From Bacteroidota bacterium (GTDB lineage Bacteria > Bacteroidota > Ignavibacteria > Palsa-1295), in the NCBI GenBank assembly GCA_018266755.1, contig JAFDZW010000005.1, forward strand, positions 1,155,233 through 1,219,232: 64,000 nt of DNA, written 5' to 3'. Shown in pieces: positions 26,679 to 37,112 of this stretch (position 1 is its first letter; each line of letters opens with the position of its first letter). Position numbers and translations under genes: made by a program. The notes beneath the pieces are model-generated. The model was not told the DNA's origin and searched no databases. It saw only the letters and a program-made list of their open reading frames with translations.

Positions 26679-27082
26679 ACCATTCGCACGATCATACGGC
26701 GCTTCATACCGATCCGTCGTTCACCTCGAAACATATCGTGCAGATACTCCTTCGCGGATGGCGTAAACAATGTCCGGTCTGCGGCGAAAAGACCATGTTC
26801 TCGTCGTACTTCACGATGCGCGACCGGTGTGCGAACTGTGGCGTGAATTACAACCGCGAGGATGGCGAGTACGTCGCGTCGATGTACCTGAGCATCATGA
26901 TCATTACGGTGATCTTCGTCGCCGTCTATGTGGTGCTCGAGTATGGGTTCAATGCGTCGCTGACCGTCGAGCTGATCGTGCTTGTTGCGCTCAACGGGCT
27001 GTTCCCCATCTGGTTCTACCCCCGAAGCAAGAGCCTCTGGGCCGCCGCACTGCATTTGATGGGAAGGCTATATCCGGATTAG
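26675..27082 (+). CDS. DUF983 zinc-ribbon membrane protein
   Basis: 135 residues from ATG 26675, overlapping the DUF420 stop by four bases. Two CxxC pairs (CPVCGEKTMF and CANCGVNYNR) form a zinc-ribbon-like N-terminal part. Two membrane helices follow (MYLSIMIITVIFVAVYVVLE and LIVLVALNGLFPIWF). DUF983 proteins are common in oxidase operons of Bacteroidota and Proteobacteria; molecular role unknown. Confidence 0.9.
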   Translation: MNHSHDHTALHTDPSFTSKHIVQILLRGWRKQCPVCGEKTMFSSYFTMRDRCANCGVNYNREDGEYVASMYLSIMIITVIFVAVYVVLEYGFNASLTVELIVLVALNGLFPIWFYPRSKSLWAAALHLMGRLYPD

Positions 27083-27120
27083 AAAAATCTATATTCCCTT
27101 GCCATTCTGCCCAAAGTACC

Positions 27121-27203
27121 GTCATTCTGAGCAAAGCGAAGAATCCCTCGATGAAACGCAGAAAGGCTCCGTCAACAACATTCTCACTATGCTCAGAATA
27201 ACA
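27121..27203. repeat. Family A dispersed repeat, decayed copy
   Basis: The left arm (from 27121) is nearly intact with one change (GAGCAAAGCG), and the centre matches other copies. The right arm is eroded (ATTCTCACTATGCTCAGAATAAC). Length is 83 bases like the complete elements. Confidence 0.75.
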
Positions 27204-27287
27204 TCGTTGTAGACCGTGCAGACAGAACCACTATCAGGAAAACCGGCGCGAAACCCTATTCCCACCCCGCATTGTTAGTATACCACT

Positions 27288-27587
27288 ATGAAGACCATCC
27301 GCACCATTGCCCCCGCGCTGTTCGCAGTTGTGATCGTCATGACCGCTTCGCTTGTCTTTGCACAATCGTGTCCGATGTGCAAGGAATCGATGACCTCGGC
27401 CGGTAAGAAGCTTTCGGACGGGTTCTACTACAGTATTATCTCGCTGGCCTTTCTCCCGATGAGTCTCGTCGGAAGCGCTGCTGTTTGGGTCATCAAATCT
27501 TCCTACCAGAAAAGTCACCCCGAATCGACGCTCGGCACCTACGGCATGGTCCGCGAAGCGATCAAAGAGCGGTTCGGACGCAAGTGA
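27288..27587 (+). CDS. Small exported membrane protein with a CPMC motif
   Basis: 99 residues. Signal peptide to about residue 26 (FAVVIVMTASLVFAQ), immediately followed by CPMC (C28, C31), then one membrane helix (YSIISLAFLPMSLVGSAAVW) and a basic tail. A CxxC just after a signal peptide suggests a metal- or thiol-handling site outside the inner membrane. The position 205 bases after DUF983, at the end of an oxidase assembly cluster, supports a role in copper or haem delivery, by inference only. The family is not recognised with certainty. Confidence 0.7.
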   Translation: MKTIRTIAPALFAVVIVMTASLVFAQSCPMCKESMTSAGKKLSDGFYYSIISLAFLPMSLVGSAAVWVIKSSYQKSHPESTLGTYGMVREAIKERFGRK

Positions 27588-27890
27588 TCGCCTGAACACG
27601 GATTCGTCGGATTAGTGGATTCACACGATTTCAAGCCGAACGTGGAGCACCATAGGCTCTGGGCTTCGACATTGCGCACGCCGAAATTCAAGGCGCTGAG
27701 GTTTCTGTAGATTCGGCGTCTTGCCGTTCTATAACGACTCGGCGCTTCGATCGTCATTGATCTAAACTCTAGGCGAGGACGCGATGTCGAAATGCTGATC
27801 AATGGGTCGGACTGTCAAGAATGTTTTCTGCACCCATCGCGCAACCAACGGACCGAAAGCGTGTTTCAGTTGAGATAATGCCGATGCCCT
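27588..27890. other. 303-base intergenic region
   Basis: No gene supported. A minus-strand open stretch (27539-27802) has low-complexity, non-conserved-looking product. No promoter or hairpin stands out. Confidence 0.5.
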
Positions 27891-28730
27891 ATGGGTTGGA
27901 AATACCTCATTGCCCTAGCCTTATTGTGGTCGATGCCACAGATATCGATAGCCCAATCTGACACCACCTGGGTCGAGTTCGATCATTTCGCCACTACCTG
28001 GCATGGTGTACGACTGGGACAGGACAGTACCGGAGCGTTCACATCTGTACTACAGGACACCATGGGAATGGTCTGGGGGGCATTCGGTAGTAGCGTACTT
28101 TCGGACTATACGGTCCGGTTCGGCGATACTCTCCTCTATCACGACTCCGCGAGCGACACGTTCCCGTTGAGAGTCCTCATTGACCCGGTGACGAGAGATA
28201 TTCTGTCCCTGTCCCTTCGAGTTCGCGTTCACATGCTGACCGATTGGTTCTACGACTCTTTGCTCATCGAGAACATTCACTTGCTTAGTTCTCGCGGGCA
28301 TCTCTCCGCGACAATCGCTGGGGATTCCGTCAGGCTGCATCGTGTTCGATTCACTCGGATAGCACAAGATACCGACTACGTAAATCATTGGCTAAACAAC
28401 GACACTATTACAGCCCTTGATACTGCAAGTCAACTTACCAAACTCACGGTTCAGTTCTCTCTGAGGAGTGATCTGGGCATCGCGCCTACCAAGAAAGGAT
28501 CAGTGTTTGCTGCTTTCCCAACTGTGGCCGGTTCTGCGTTGAAGATCCATACAGGCGATGGGTGCATGGGAGGCCATTACGTCATCTATGATGAATTAGG
28601 GCGAAGAGTGCTCGAAGGGACTTTACCAGCAGAGCCTTCGATAGTAATAGTCGATCTGAGAAGGCTCACCGCCGGGTTCTACCATTTCGTTTCGGGAGGG
28701 GTATCGAAGCGTATTCTTCTGATTCGCTAA
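27891..28730 (+). CDS. Small T9SS-sorted secreted protein
   Basis: 279 residues. Signal peptide to about residue 22 (LIALALLWSMPQISIAQ). The body is beta-rich with many Asp/Thr and no recognised domain. The C-terminal about 75 residues (FPTVAGSALKIHTGDGCMGG ... RLTAGFYHFVSGG) resemble a T9SS type A sorting domain ending in KRILLIR. Exported and probably surface-attached; function unknown. It overlaps the convergent dnaG by four bases. Confidence 0.72.
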   Translation: MGWKYLIALALLWSMPQISIAQSDTTWVEFDHFATTWHGVRLGQDSTGAFTSVLQDTMGMVWGAFGSSVLSDYTVRFGDTLLYHDSASDTFPLRVLIDPVTRDILSLSLRVRVHMLTDWFYDSLLIENIHLLSSRGHLSATIAGDSVRLHRVRFTRIAQDTDYVNHWLNNDTITALDTASQLTKLTVQFSLRSDLGIAPTKKGSVFAAFPTVAGSALKIHTGDGCMGGHYVIYDELGRRVLEGTLPAEPSIVIVDLRRLTAGFYHFVSGGVSKRILLIR

Positions 28731-30655
28731 AGATGAAACCTCGCCTGCACGCCACGCAGGTCTTCGAGGCGGCGCGATACTTCCATGCTGTCCTGCATGA
28801 GTTTCGTCGTGTCTTCTTCGGTGAGCGGTTCTCTGAGGCGTTCGCGGATTGTCACGAGTTCGCGTTCGAGTGCGCGGCGCATGATCAGCGCTGCGCTTTG
28901 ATGGACGGCGAGTCGGATCTGCTCTCGTAATTCGAATTCCGTTGGTGCGGCATCGACCCATTCGTCGCTAATATGGATCTGATGCGCGGCGGCATCGACG
29001 ATCATCGTTCGAGCGAGTTCGTCGTCCTCGAAATCTTCGAGCAAGTGAGCAACCGACGGCGATGCGGCCGTCTCTTCGAACTCCCGTGTGCACATCAGGA
29101 TGACCGACTGCACGATGGGATGTTCGATGAGCGCAAAATCGAAGTCGACCTCGATGGCCGATTTATAGGCAAGCTCCGTGTTCTCGAGGAACGCACGAAG
29201 CAGCGTGAGTTCGGCATTCGTCGGCGGCACACTCGGCGCGACATGCATGACGAACGCATCAAGCGGATCGGACGGCGGTTCGGGAGGAAGCGGAATATCG
29301 TCGGATGCCTGGCGCTGCTGCTCTTCGCGCATCTTCAAGCGATTCTCACGCACCTCGTCACCTTTGCGGATCTTGGTCAACTCGCTGAGCAATGTTGTCT
29401 CGAGTAACCTGAACTTCTCGGCAATACGTCGCACAAAAAACTCACGCTTGATCGGATCATTAACCTTTGCGATCGTCTCGACGATCGAACGCACAGCTCG
29501 CGCAGAGCCCTCCGGGGTGTCGAACGCCCCTGTATCCTTCAGCAGCTTCGCTTTGGTTTCGACGAACGACGTGCGGCGCTCCAACTCCTCGGCGAACGCC
29601 TGTGCGCCTTTTTCGCGAATGAACGAGTCGGGGTCATGATCGCCAGGCAGTACGACTGTACTCACGTCGAAGTCTGCGGCAAGCGCAAGATCGATGCCAC
29701 GTTCGGCAGCATTACGTCCGGCTTGGTCCGCATCGAAGAGCAGCACGATTTTCTTTGTGTACCGGCGCAACAAGTTGAGCTGGTCGGTCGTGAGCGATGT
29801 CCCGCTTGCGGCAACAACGTTCGTAAACCCCGCCTGTGCGAGCGCGACGACATCCGCATAGCCTTCGACAAGCAGCGCAAAGTCCTGCTTGCGGATGGCG
29901 TCTTTTGCTTGGTAGAGTCCGTACAGAACGTGCGACTTGTGGTAGATCGCTGTCTCGGGCGAGTTGACATACTTCGCCATCGACTTCACCGAGTCCGACG
30001 GCAGGATGCGACCGCCGAAGCCAATCAATTTTCCGACCGGTGAATAGATCGGGAAGATCACACGGCCATGAAACCGGTCGTACTCACCACTATTTCCTTT
30101 GGTGATGATCCCCGCCTCTTCGTAGATCTTCAGCGACGACTTCGAGTGCTCGTGCGCCTGAAGGAACGATGCCTCTCCCTCGGGCGAATAGCCGATACCG
30201 AACCGATGGAGCGCTTCATCGGAGAACCGACGGTCTTTGAGGTACTTCATCGCCACCACTCCCGCTTCGCTTCTGAGCGAGCGGTAGCAAAAAGCAGCGT
30301 ACTCGCGGCATGCATTCGACAGCGATTCCGTGCGGTCTTGCTCGCCGGCGGGCTTTTGTGCCATCGGCGTGTATTCGATCCCGACGTGTTTCGCGAGGCG
30401 TTCGAGCGTTTCCGGGAAGGTCAACCCCTCGATCTTCATGAGGAAAGAAAACACGTCGCCGCCTTCGCCGCAGCCAAAGCACTTGAAGATCCCCTTATCC
30501 TCGAGAACGTTAAATGAAGGAGTTTTCTCGGAGTGGAAGGGGCAGAGCCCGAGGTAATTTCGTCCACGCTTGCGCAAGCGGACATGCTGCCCGACGATAT
30601 CCACGATGCTCACGGCATCGCGGATCCGCTCGACAATATCATCGGGTCCTCGCAT
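28727..30655 (-). CDS. dnaG: DNA primase
   Basis: 642 residues. N-terminal CHC2 zinc finger with C38, H41, C59 and C62 (LCPFHSEKTPSF and KCFGCGEGGD). The Toprim catalytic core follows (LLVEGYADVVAL, then FDADQAG). The C-terminal about 150 residues form a helical helicase-interaction region. It makes RNA primers at the replication fork together with DnaB. The usual rpoD or rpsU neighbours are absent; a Rieske gene lies upstream beyond a terminator. Confidence 0.97.
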   Translation of the reverse strand: MRGPDDIVERIRDAVSIVDIVGQHVRLRKRGRNYLGLCPFHSEKTPSFNVLEDKGIFKCFGCGEGGDVFSFLMKIEGLTFPETLERLAKHVGIEYTPMAQKPAGEQDRTESLSNACREYAAFCYRSLRSEAGVVAMKYLKDRRFSDEALHRFGIGYSPEGEASFLQAHEHSKSSLKIYEEAGIITKGNSGEYDRFHGRVIFPIYSPVGKLIGFGGRILPSDSVKSMAKYVNSPETAIYHKSHVLYGLYQAKDAIRKQDFALLVEGYADVVALAQAGFTNVVAASGTSLTTDQLNLLRRYTKKIVLLFDADQAGRNAAERGIDLALAADFDVSTVVLPGDHDPDSFIREKGAQAFAEELERRTSFVETKAKLLKDTGAFDTPEGSARAVRSIVETIAKVNDPIKREFFVRRIAEKFRLLETTLLSELTKIRKGDEVRENRLKMREEQQRQASDDIPLPPEPPSDPLDAFVMHVAPSVPPTNAELTLLRAFLENTELAYKSAIEVDFDFALIEHPIVQSVILMCTREFEETAASPSVAHLLEDFEDDELARTMIVDAAAHQIHISDEWVDAAPTEFELREQIRLAVHQSAALIMRRALERELVTIRERLREPLTEEDTTKLMQDSMEVSRRLEDLRGVQARFHL

Positions 30656-30704
30656 CAGGGTTGGTCGGTAATCGGTAGTCGGTACTCGTTAGCAGGAAAT
30701 GCAA

Positions 30705-30742
30705 AAGTCAGAAGCAGAACACAAGATTCCTGCTTCTGACTT
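30705..30742 (-). terminator. Hairpin between the Rieske gene and dnaG
   Basis: AAGTCAGAAGCAG (30705-30717) pairs perfectly with CTGCTTCTGACTT (30730-30742) over a 12-base loop; on the minus strand it is followed by TTGC. It separates the Rieske transcript from dnaG. Confidence 0.6.
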
Positions 30743-30755
30743 CCTCAAGAATAGA

Positions 30756-30824
30756 GTCATTCTGAGTGGAACGAAGAATCCCTTCCGGTTTGCCACAGGC
30801 TTTCGTACAACTCCGAAAGGATTC
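30756..30824. repeat. Family A dispersed repeat, divergent copy
   Basis: GTCATTCTGAG followed by TGGAACGAAGAATCCCTT matches the left arm with changes. The right side is degenerate (CCGAAAGGATTC). Confidence 0.55.
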
Positions 30825-30885
30825 ATCACGACAGCCGCACTGCGGTCTTCGTTCGCAATGGCCTGTGGTACTTGCCTCCCAAAGC

Positions 30886-31410
30886 TTATTTCTTGCTCGA
30901 ATCCGGCGGGGCTGCCAACGAGTCGCTTGCCGGTGCCAGAGTATCACCTCCGGGCGCTGGCTCGGGGACGTATACGGTGACGGTATTATCCTTGAAGCTC
31001 GTTTTGTATGCCATCACCGGCCGCTTCGCCGGACCGTTGATGACCTCTCCCGTGACCTTGAACATGGAGCCATGACATGGGCAGACGAATCTGCCGCCAT
31101 CCTTTGCTTCGTAGCCAAGGTCGCACCCTTTATGCGTACACTTTAGATCGATCGCCAAAAACGACGACTCGCCCGTGCGGACGACCTGGATCGACTTTTC
31201 GAGGTCGTCGATATCGAGATGGTAGACCCCGCCGACTTCGGCAAGCTCCGGGGTATCCTGAATCATGAGCGGAATCTCGCGCACCCCTCCGCCCGGGACG
31301 AGCGGCGCGGCCTGCACATTCGAGAGATCGATGCCTTGCAACGCAGCAATGCCGGCGATCGCGCCGAGACCGGTGATGGTAGTATTCTTGAGAAAGTTTC
31401 TTCTGTTCAT
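30886..31410 (-). CDS. Tat-exported Rieske [2Fe-2S] protein
   Basis: 174 residues from ATG 31410 (NRRNFLKN, a Tat twin-arginine motif at residues 3-4, then a hydrophobic stretch). Rieske cluster ligands C91/H93 (CTHKGC) and C110/H113 (CPCHGS), with C96 and C112 placed for the stabilising disulphide. The C-terminal tail is rich in Pro, Asp and Ser. It is an electron carrier anchored on the periplasmic side. No cytochrome b gene is adjacent, so membership of a bc complex is not shown. Confidence 0.92.
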   Translation of the reverse strand: MNRRNFLKNTTITGLGAIAGIAALQGIDLSNVQAAPLVPGGGVREIPLMIQDTPELAEVGGVYHLDIDDLEKSIQVVRTGESSFLAIDLKCTHKGCDLGYEAKDGGRFVCPCHGSMFKVTGEVINGPAKRPVMAYKTSFKDNTVTVYVPEPAPGGDTLAPASDSLAAPPDSSKK

Positions 31411-31447
31411 ACGATCAATGTTTGGGTGGTTCGTCGCGCACACGTTT

Positions 31448-31564
31448 GTCATTCCGGGAAGCGGTGTTAGCCCGACGAGGAATCTGGGGTGCCTGCCACG
31501 TATCGGCCGACTGACACCTCAGAGAGTATCGTCGTCTCAGATTCCTCCCTTCGGTCGGAATGAC
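31448..31564. repeat. Family B dispersed repeat (117 bases)
   Basis: Begins GTCATTCCGGGAAGCGGTGT and ends TCCTCCCTTCGGTCGGAATGAC, so the ends are inverted (GTCATTCCG/CGGAATGAC). The internal GAGGAATCTGGGGTGCCTGC and TATCGGCCGACTGACACCT are shared with the copy at 32385. Partial copies lie at 36966 and 51836. Confidence 0.85.
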
Positions 31565-31580
31565 AATTGCGAAGTCACAT

Positions 31581-31628
31581 AAAAAACCCCGCCGCGTGAA
31601 CAAAGGGTTCTGTTACGCGCAGCGGGGT
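31581..31628 (-). terminator. Rho-independent terminator of the TPR gene
   Basis: On the minus strand GACCCCGCTGCGCGT pairs with ACGCGGCGGGGTT around a 17-base loop, followed by TTTTTT (31581-31586). It starts 19 bases after the TPR gene stop. Confidence 0.85.
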
Positions 31629-31646
31629 CCAACCATGAAACGAAAC

Positions 31647-32150
31647 TTAGTTCATGAGCGACAGGAGGCGGTAGTACGCATCCTTGGCGAGTGTGTAGTT
31701 CGGTTCGAGTCCGATGGCTTCCTGATACTCATCGAGCGCTTCGAACCAATCGCCTCGGCGTTCGAGGATGCGGCCCAGGTTGTAGTGCGGGAAATGCGGG
31801 GTCGCATAGCGTCTGGCTTTCATTGCGAGCTCGAGATACGGGATCGCTTCGTCGGTGTCGCCTTTCTGTATCAGATAAGCGCCGATGTCGTTGTACGGAT
31901 TCCCGAAGTCGGGATCGAGCTGAATCGCCATCTTGCACTCGTCGATCGCTTTGTCGTAATCGCCGAGGAAGCTATGCGCCCAGCCGAGAAAGGTGTACGC
32001 TTCCGGTGTCGGATTAAGCTCGATCGAGGTCTCGTAGTTCTCGATCGCTTCGTCGAGCCGTCCGGCCATCTGAAGCTTATATGCCCGTTGCAGGTATTCC
32101 TGCGCTTTCTCCTTGGGTCCGAGGTCTTCTATGTTGGTTGTCGTCTTCAT
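31647..32150 (-). CDS. Tetratricopeptide repeat protein
   Basis: 167 residues with about four TPR units (GRLDEAIENYETSIELNPTP, GDYDKAIDECKMAIQLDPDF, GDTDEAIPYLELAMKA, GDWFEALDEYQEAIGLEPNY). No signal peptide or catalytic domain; a cytoplasmic protein-protein interaction scaffold. Monocistronic, with its own terminator. Partner unknown. Confidence 0.9.
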   Translation of the reverse strand: MKTTTNIEDLGPKEKAQEYLQRAYKLQMAGRLDEAIENYETSIELNPTPEAYTFLGWAHSFLGDYDKAIDECKMAIQLDPDFGNPYNDIGAYLIQKGDTDEAIPYLELAMKARRYATPHFPHYNLGRILERRGDWFEALDEYQEAIGLEPNYTLAKDAYYRLLSLMN

Positions 32151-32565
32151 AACTGCCCACCTCCGTGGTCTCTATTCTCTTTTACGAACGTGAATCCTTT
32201 CGGTTTCTGCCCGTCTGGGTTGGTCAATGATGGCGAGTTACAGTCACTGGTACGCTGTCATTGGCTAATCCGGTTTTCAACTGACACTCTTTACCCTACA
32301 CTCGTATATACTTCGCACCCTGCCTGTGCGTTACAGCTTCGGGGCATTATGAATGAGAATTCACCCCGAAATGCCCTCTATCTTGTCATTACGAAGAAGC
32401 GCTTCAGCCCTACGAGGAATCTGGGGTGCCTGCCTCTTATCGGCCGGCTGACACCTTCAAGTGTATCGTCGTCACAGATTCCTCGCTTCGGTCGCACTGA
32501 CATGCAATGAACTACTTAAGAGACACGCTCACAATGAACTCTGCAACGCTCACTTTTCCACAATT
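32151..32565. other. 415-base intergenic region with a family B repeat
   Basis: Apart from the repeat at 32385-32501 there is no recognisable gene or hairpin. It presumably contains the promoter of the TPR gene. Confidence 0.5.
32385..32501. repeat. Family B dispersed repeat, second copy
   Basis: 117 bases from GTCATTACG to CACTGAC, the same length as the copy at 31448 and in the same orientation. The internal GAGGAATCTGGGGTGCCTGC is identical; TATCGGCCGGCTGACACCTT and CAGATTCCTCGCTTCGGTCG differ by single bases. Confidence 0.85.
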
Positions 32566-33390
32566 CTACGTATGTCGCAATTTCCGTGCCGCATTCTCCG
32601 AGAGGATGATTGCCGCGCTCATCGCCACATTGAGCGACTCGCCGCTGCCGATACGGGGTATCATTATTTGACGGTCTGCCTGCGCAAGCGCTTCTGGGCT
32701 TGCGCCGTGGGCCTCACTGCCGAGCACAATCACGAACTTATCAATGAACTCCTCGCTATACAAGGAACACGCGTCCGGCGACAGAGTCGTAGTGAAAACT
32801 TTGTGCCCTTCTTTCTTCAACCGCGCGAGCGTATCACCGACCGAATCAGTCAGTTCGCAGGCGACGGAAAAGATCTCCCCTTGCGTCGCTCGGACGGTCT
32901 TGGGCGCGTACGGATCGGCCGATCCGTGTGCGAGTATCACGCGCCCGATGCCAAACCACGCTGCGGCGCGAATAATGGTCCCTACATTTCCCGGGTCTTG
33001 GACCCCATCTAATAGTATGACACCCGAAGCGACCGAAGGTTTCACTTTGGGCATACGAACGAGCGCAAATATACCCTGGGGTGTGCGGGTATCGGATATC
33101 TGCTCTGCCTGACGAGGAGTGACGGAGTGCAACTCGATGCGGTTCTTCTCGAGAAGGGAGACGAGTGCGAGGTGTTTGTCGAACGCGTCACGGGTGAAGT
33201 ACGCCGATTCGATCTGCTTCGGCGATTCTTCGAGCGCACGCTCTACGAGATGCGGGCCCTCGATCACGAATGCCTTGCGTTCATAGCGCAAACGAGCATC
33301 GCGGACGAGACTCCGCAATTCTTCGGATGCTGACCTTGCAAGCGGAGGGGGCACACTCACAGCATTGCCAGGTGTCGTTTGTTTCTTCAA
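32566..33390 (-). CDS. TrmH/SpoU family RNA 2'-O-methyltransferase
   Basis: 274 residues starting at TTG 33390; a GTG about ten codons in is an alternative. An N-terminal substrate-binding part (AFVIEGPHLVERAL) is followed by the SPOUT knot with the three family motifs: LDGVQDPGNVGTIIRAAAWF, VIVLGSEAHG and IPRIGSGESLNVAMSAAIIL. It methylates the ribose of a specific rRNA or tRNA base using SAM. The target cannot be named from sequence. It begins 6 bases after the pyrG stop, so it is probably in the pyrG operon. Confidence 0.9.
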   Translation of the reverse strand: MKKQTTPGNAVSVPPPLARSASEELRSLVRDARLRYERKAFVIEGPHLVERALEESPKQIESAYFTRDAFDKHLALVSLLEKNRIELHSVTPRQAEQISDTRTPQGIFALVRMPKVKPSVASGVILLDGVQDPGNVGTIIRAAAWFGIGRVILAHGSADPYAPKTVRATQGEIFSVACELTDSVGDTLARLKKEGHKVFTTTLSPDACSLYSEEFIDKFVIVLGSEAHGASPEALAQADRQIMIPRIGSGESLNVAMSAAIILSENAARKLRHT

Positions 33391-33396
33391 CCGTGC

Positions 33397-35106
<1,710 letters not shown>

Positions 35107-35124
35107 TTACAATAAGTACGGGCT

Positions 35125-35132
35125 CAAATATA
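35125..35132 (-). promoter_or_regulatory. Bacteroidota-type -7 element upstream of pyrG
   Basis: TATATTTG on the minus strand, 33 bases upstream of the TTG start. A TTG lies further upstream, at 23-base rather than 19-base spacing. Confidence 0.5.
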
Positions 35133-35409
35133 CGAACTTGCCACGTCGTGATTTTCAATAACGGAAGTTTGTGGGTAACTCTCTTCTTCATCCCGAGCTC
35201 ACTGAAAGGGCTGAAGTGATTGTTTCAATTACAGTTGGTGCCTGTCTCCCAGCGTCTCGAATTCTGTTGGTACATACCAAATAAATTCAACCCCAATCTA
35301 TCACCTCGATCAGAATACGTGAGGCCGGGAGGATCGTTATCTGCTTTGCCAGACGAGTCAGCAACCTTCCCATGCATACCGTGTTTTGTTTAATATAGTG
35401 GTTTACCCT
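35133..35409. other. Intergenic region between pyrG and a lipoprotein gene
   Basis: Divergent gap holding both promoters. No gene, repeat or hairpin seen. Confidence 0.45.
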
Positions 35410-36129
35410 ATGAAACGAATCAGCTATCTCCTCCTACCCGTACTCGCGGTCAGTGCGTTACTCATTTCGTGTCGATCGTCCCAAGTGAGCGCCGACCAAA
35501 CAGAGACCGGGCCGACCGCACCGAAACTGCTTAGCGCAACGGTTGAGGTACGCGGTGTTCCTGCACGGCTCCAATTGGAGAGGTCTTCGTACGATCACAC
35601 CTCGAGTCAGGCCGAAGTACGTGACACAAGTTATCGCAACGACACGGTGTCGTTTGTGATACTCTCCTCCCCGAAGTGGATGGCGTGCGACACGTTGACC
35701 CATCACGACACAGTCTCGATGTGCAGCGATTCCGATGCCTATGGCGCCAGAGGTGGGTATGGTCGCACTAAGATGGCGTTCCGATCCTCAATCGATACGA
35801 GCGCTGCCGTACTGCGCTTCTTTCATGCAGACTATTCGAGCTATTATGGAGAGTCCTCCAGCGAGCAAGGTGGATCGTCAAGCTCCTGGACGGGAAGCGG
35901 TGCAATGCTCGTTGTGACGGCAGTCCCGTTCACGCGAGTCGCCGACACACTGTTCGTGACGCTCGATGGAGAAGCGTTTCGAGCACGACTCGACAGCATG
36001 TACCACTCAACTTCAGCGGACTACGGTGGCACGATCATGGGATCCGGTAGCAGCGAGAGCATTTCCAGCATACAGACGCCCTTCCCCGCAAGCGCGTCGC
36101 TCCGTATCCGTATTGTCCTTGCCCGGTAG
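35410..36129 (+). CDS. Putative lipoprotein of unknown function
   Basis: 239 residues from ATG 35410. The signal is clear: KRISYLLLPVLAVSALL, then ISC with the lipidated Cys at about residue 21. The mature part is Ser/Thr/Asp-rich, with a long Ser/Gly/Tyr region (DYSSYYGESSSEQGGSSSS) in the middle, and ends in a beta-strand. No known domain. Likely surface or periplasmic, anchored to the outer membrane. Confidence 0.75.
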   Translation: MKRISYLLLPVLAVSALLISCRSSQVSADQTETGPTAPKLLSATVEVRGVPARLQLERSSYDHTSSQAEVRDTSYRNDTVSFVILSSPKWMACDTLTHHDTVSMCSDSDAYGARGGYGRTKMAFRSSIDTSAAVLRFFHADYSSYYGESSSEQGGSSSSWTGSGAMLVVTAVPFTRVADTLFVTLDGEAFRARLDSMYHSTSADYGGTIMGSGSSESISSIQTPFPASASLRIRIVLAR

Positions 36130-36161
36130 CCGGAGCGTGGCACAGCGAGGAGGTCGTGGCG

Positions 36162-36920
36162 TCAATGCGCCGACTGGTGTTGCTTCACCAGCGCTTCGCG
36201 TCGTTTGGCCGAGAACGAACTCGATATGGTGAAATACAGTCCGCACACAGGTCCGTACATCATCCCCGAGAGCGCAGGCAGCGTAACTCCACCGATGAGC
36301 GCCATCGAGAGCCCGAGGGTCGAGAGGATCATGAAGAACAGGGCATCGTACATGCTCCATTTCGTATCGAAGAGTTCGACCTCGTTGAAGTGGAGTACCT
36401 CTCGAAAGCGTCGTGCATGACGGTAGAGCACATAGAAGATCGAGTAGATCGCAAGGACGCCAACGTTATAAAGGATCATCAGATTGCGAACGTCGTCCGG
36501 CGACGTGAAGACCTCCAGCTGCAACCCGGAGATCGATGGGAACATCGCATGGATGATCGGGGCGAAGATCGCATTGAAGAGAAACTTCATCGGATAGACA
36601 TAATAGAGCACGACAAAGAGCAGCGCGATCGTTAGTATCACGGTCTTTTTGTCTTGGAGCCCGTAGCGTCGGAAGTACTTATACTGCTCGAACCAAATGA
36701 ACATGAGCATCACGAACGTCATCGCGAAGCTCGGCAGGCCAGCGAGCGTACGGTAGAACTCTTCGAAGTTTTTCGGTACTTCGAGCGAGACGATCAGGAG
36801 CGTCACGGCAAACGCGAACACTGCATCCGAGAGTCCTTCGATACGACTGATCTCGTCACCGCGCCACTGAAAGCCCGGTTCGACGAAGAGATGATGTTTG
36901 GTTGCTAATTTGGAAATCAT
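36162..36920 (-). CDS. TMEM175/DUF1211 family membrane protein
   Basis: 252 residues from ATG 36920. The first helix carries RIEGLSDAVFAFAVTLLIV, matching the RxxxFSD signature of prokaryotic TMEM175-type potassium channels, with Leu for Phe. Five further hydrophobic segments follow. Bacterial members form tetrameric potassium-permeable channels. The gene is alone, flanked by the lipoprotein and a family B repeat. Confidence 0.82.
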   Translation of the reverse strand: MISKLATKHHLFVEPGFQWRGDEISRIEGLSDAVFAFAVTLLIVSLEVPKNFEEFYRTLAGLPSFAMTFVMLMFIWFEQYKYFRRYGLQDKKTVILTIALLFVVLYYVYPMKFLFNAIFAPIIHAMFPSISGLQLEVFTSPDDVRNLMILYNVGVLAIYSIFYVLYRHARRFREVLHFNEVELFDTKWSMYDALFFMILSTLGLSMALIGGVTLPALSGMMYGPVCGLYFTISSSFSAKRREALVKQHQSAH

Positions 36921-36965
36921 AGTACGTGCGAAGATACGACAGTGGGGTCTGGGGTTTGGAGTGAC

Positions 36966-37036
36966 TGTCACTTATCGGTGGAGTGACAATTTTCAAGATA
37001 TCGCCTTTACAGATTCCTCCCTTCGGTCGGAATGAC
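36966..37036. repeat. Family B dispersed repeat, partial copy
   Basis: Right end only: CACTTATCGG, then CAGATTCCTCCCTTCGGTCG and GAATGAC, identical in its last part to the copy at 31448. Confidence 0.7.
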
Positions 37037-37112
37037 ATGCTGGCTGGCCAACCAAACATCACACTACGATATCAAACGCTTTTACACCCAACGATTGTTA
37101 GTAGAGACCTTG

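Noticed and set aside
27539-27802. Minus-strand gene in the gap before the small T9SS protein
   Set aside because: It overlaps the end of the CPMC gene, has no ribosome-binding site and no protein-like pattern.
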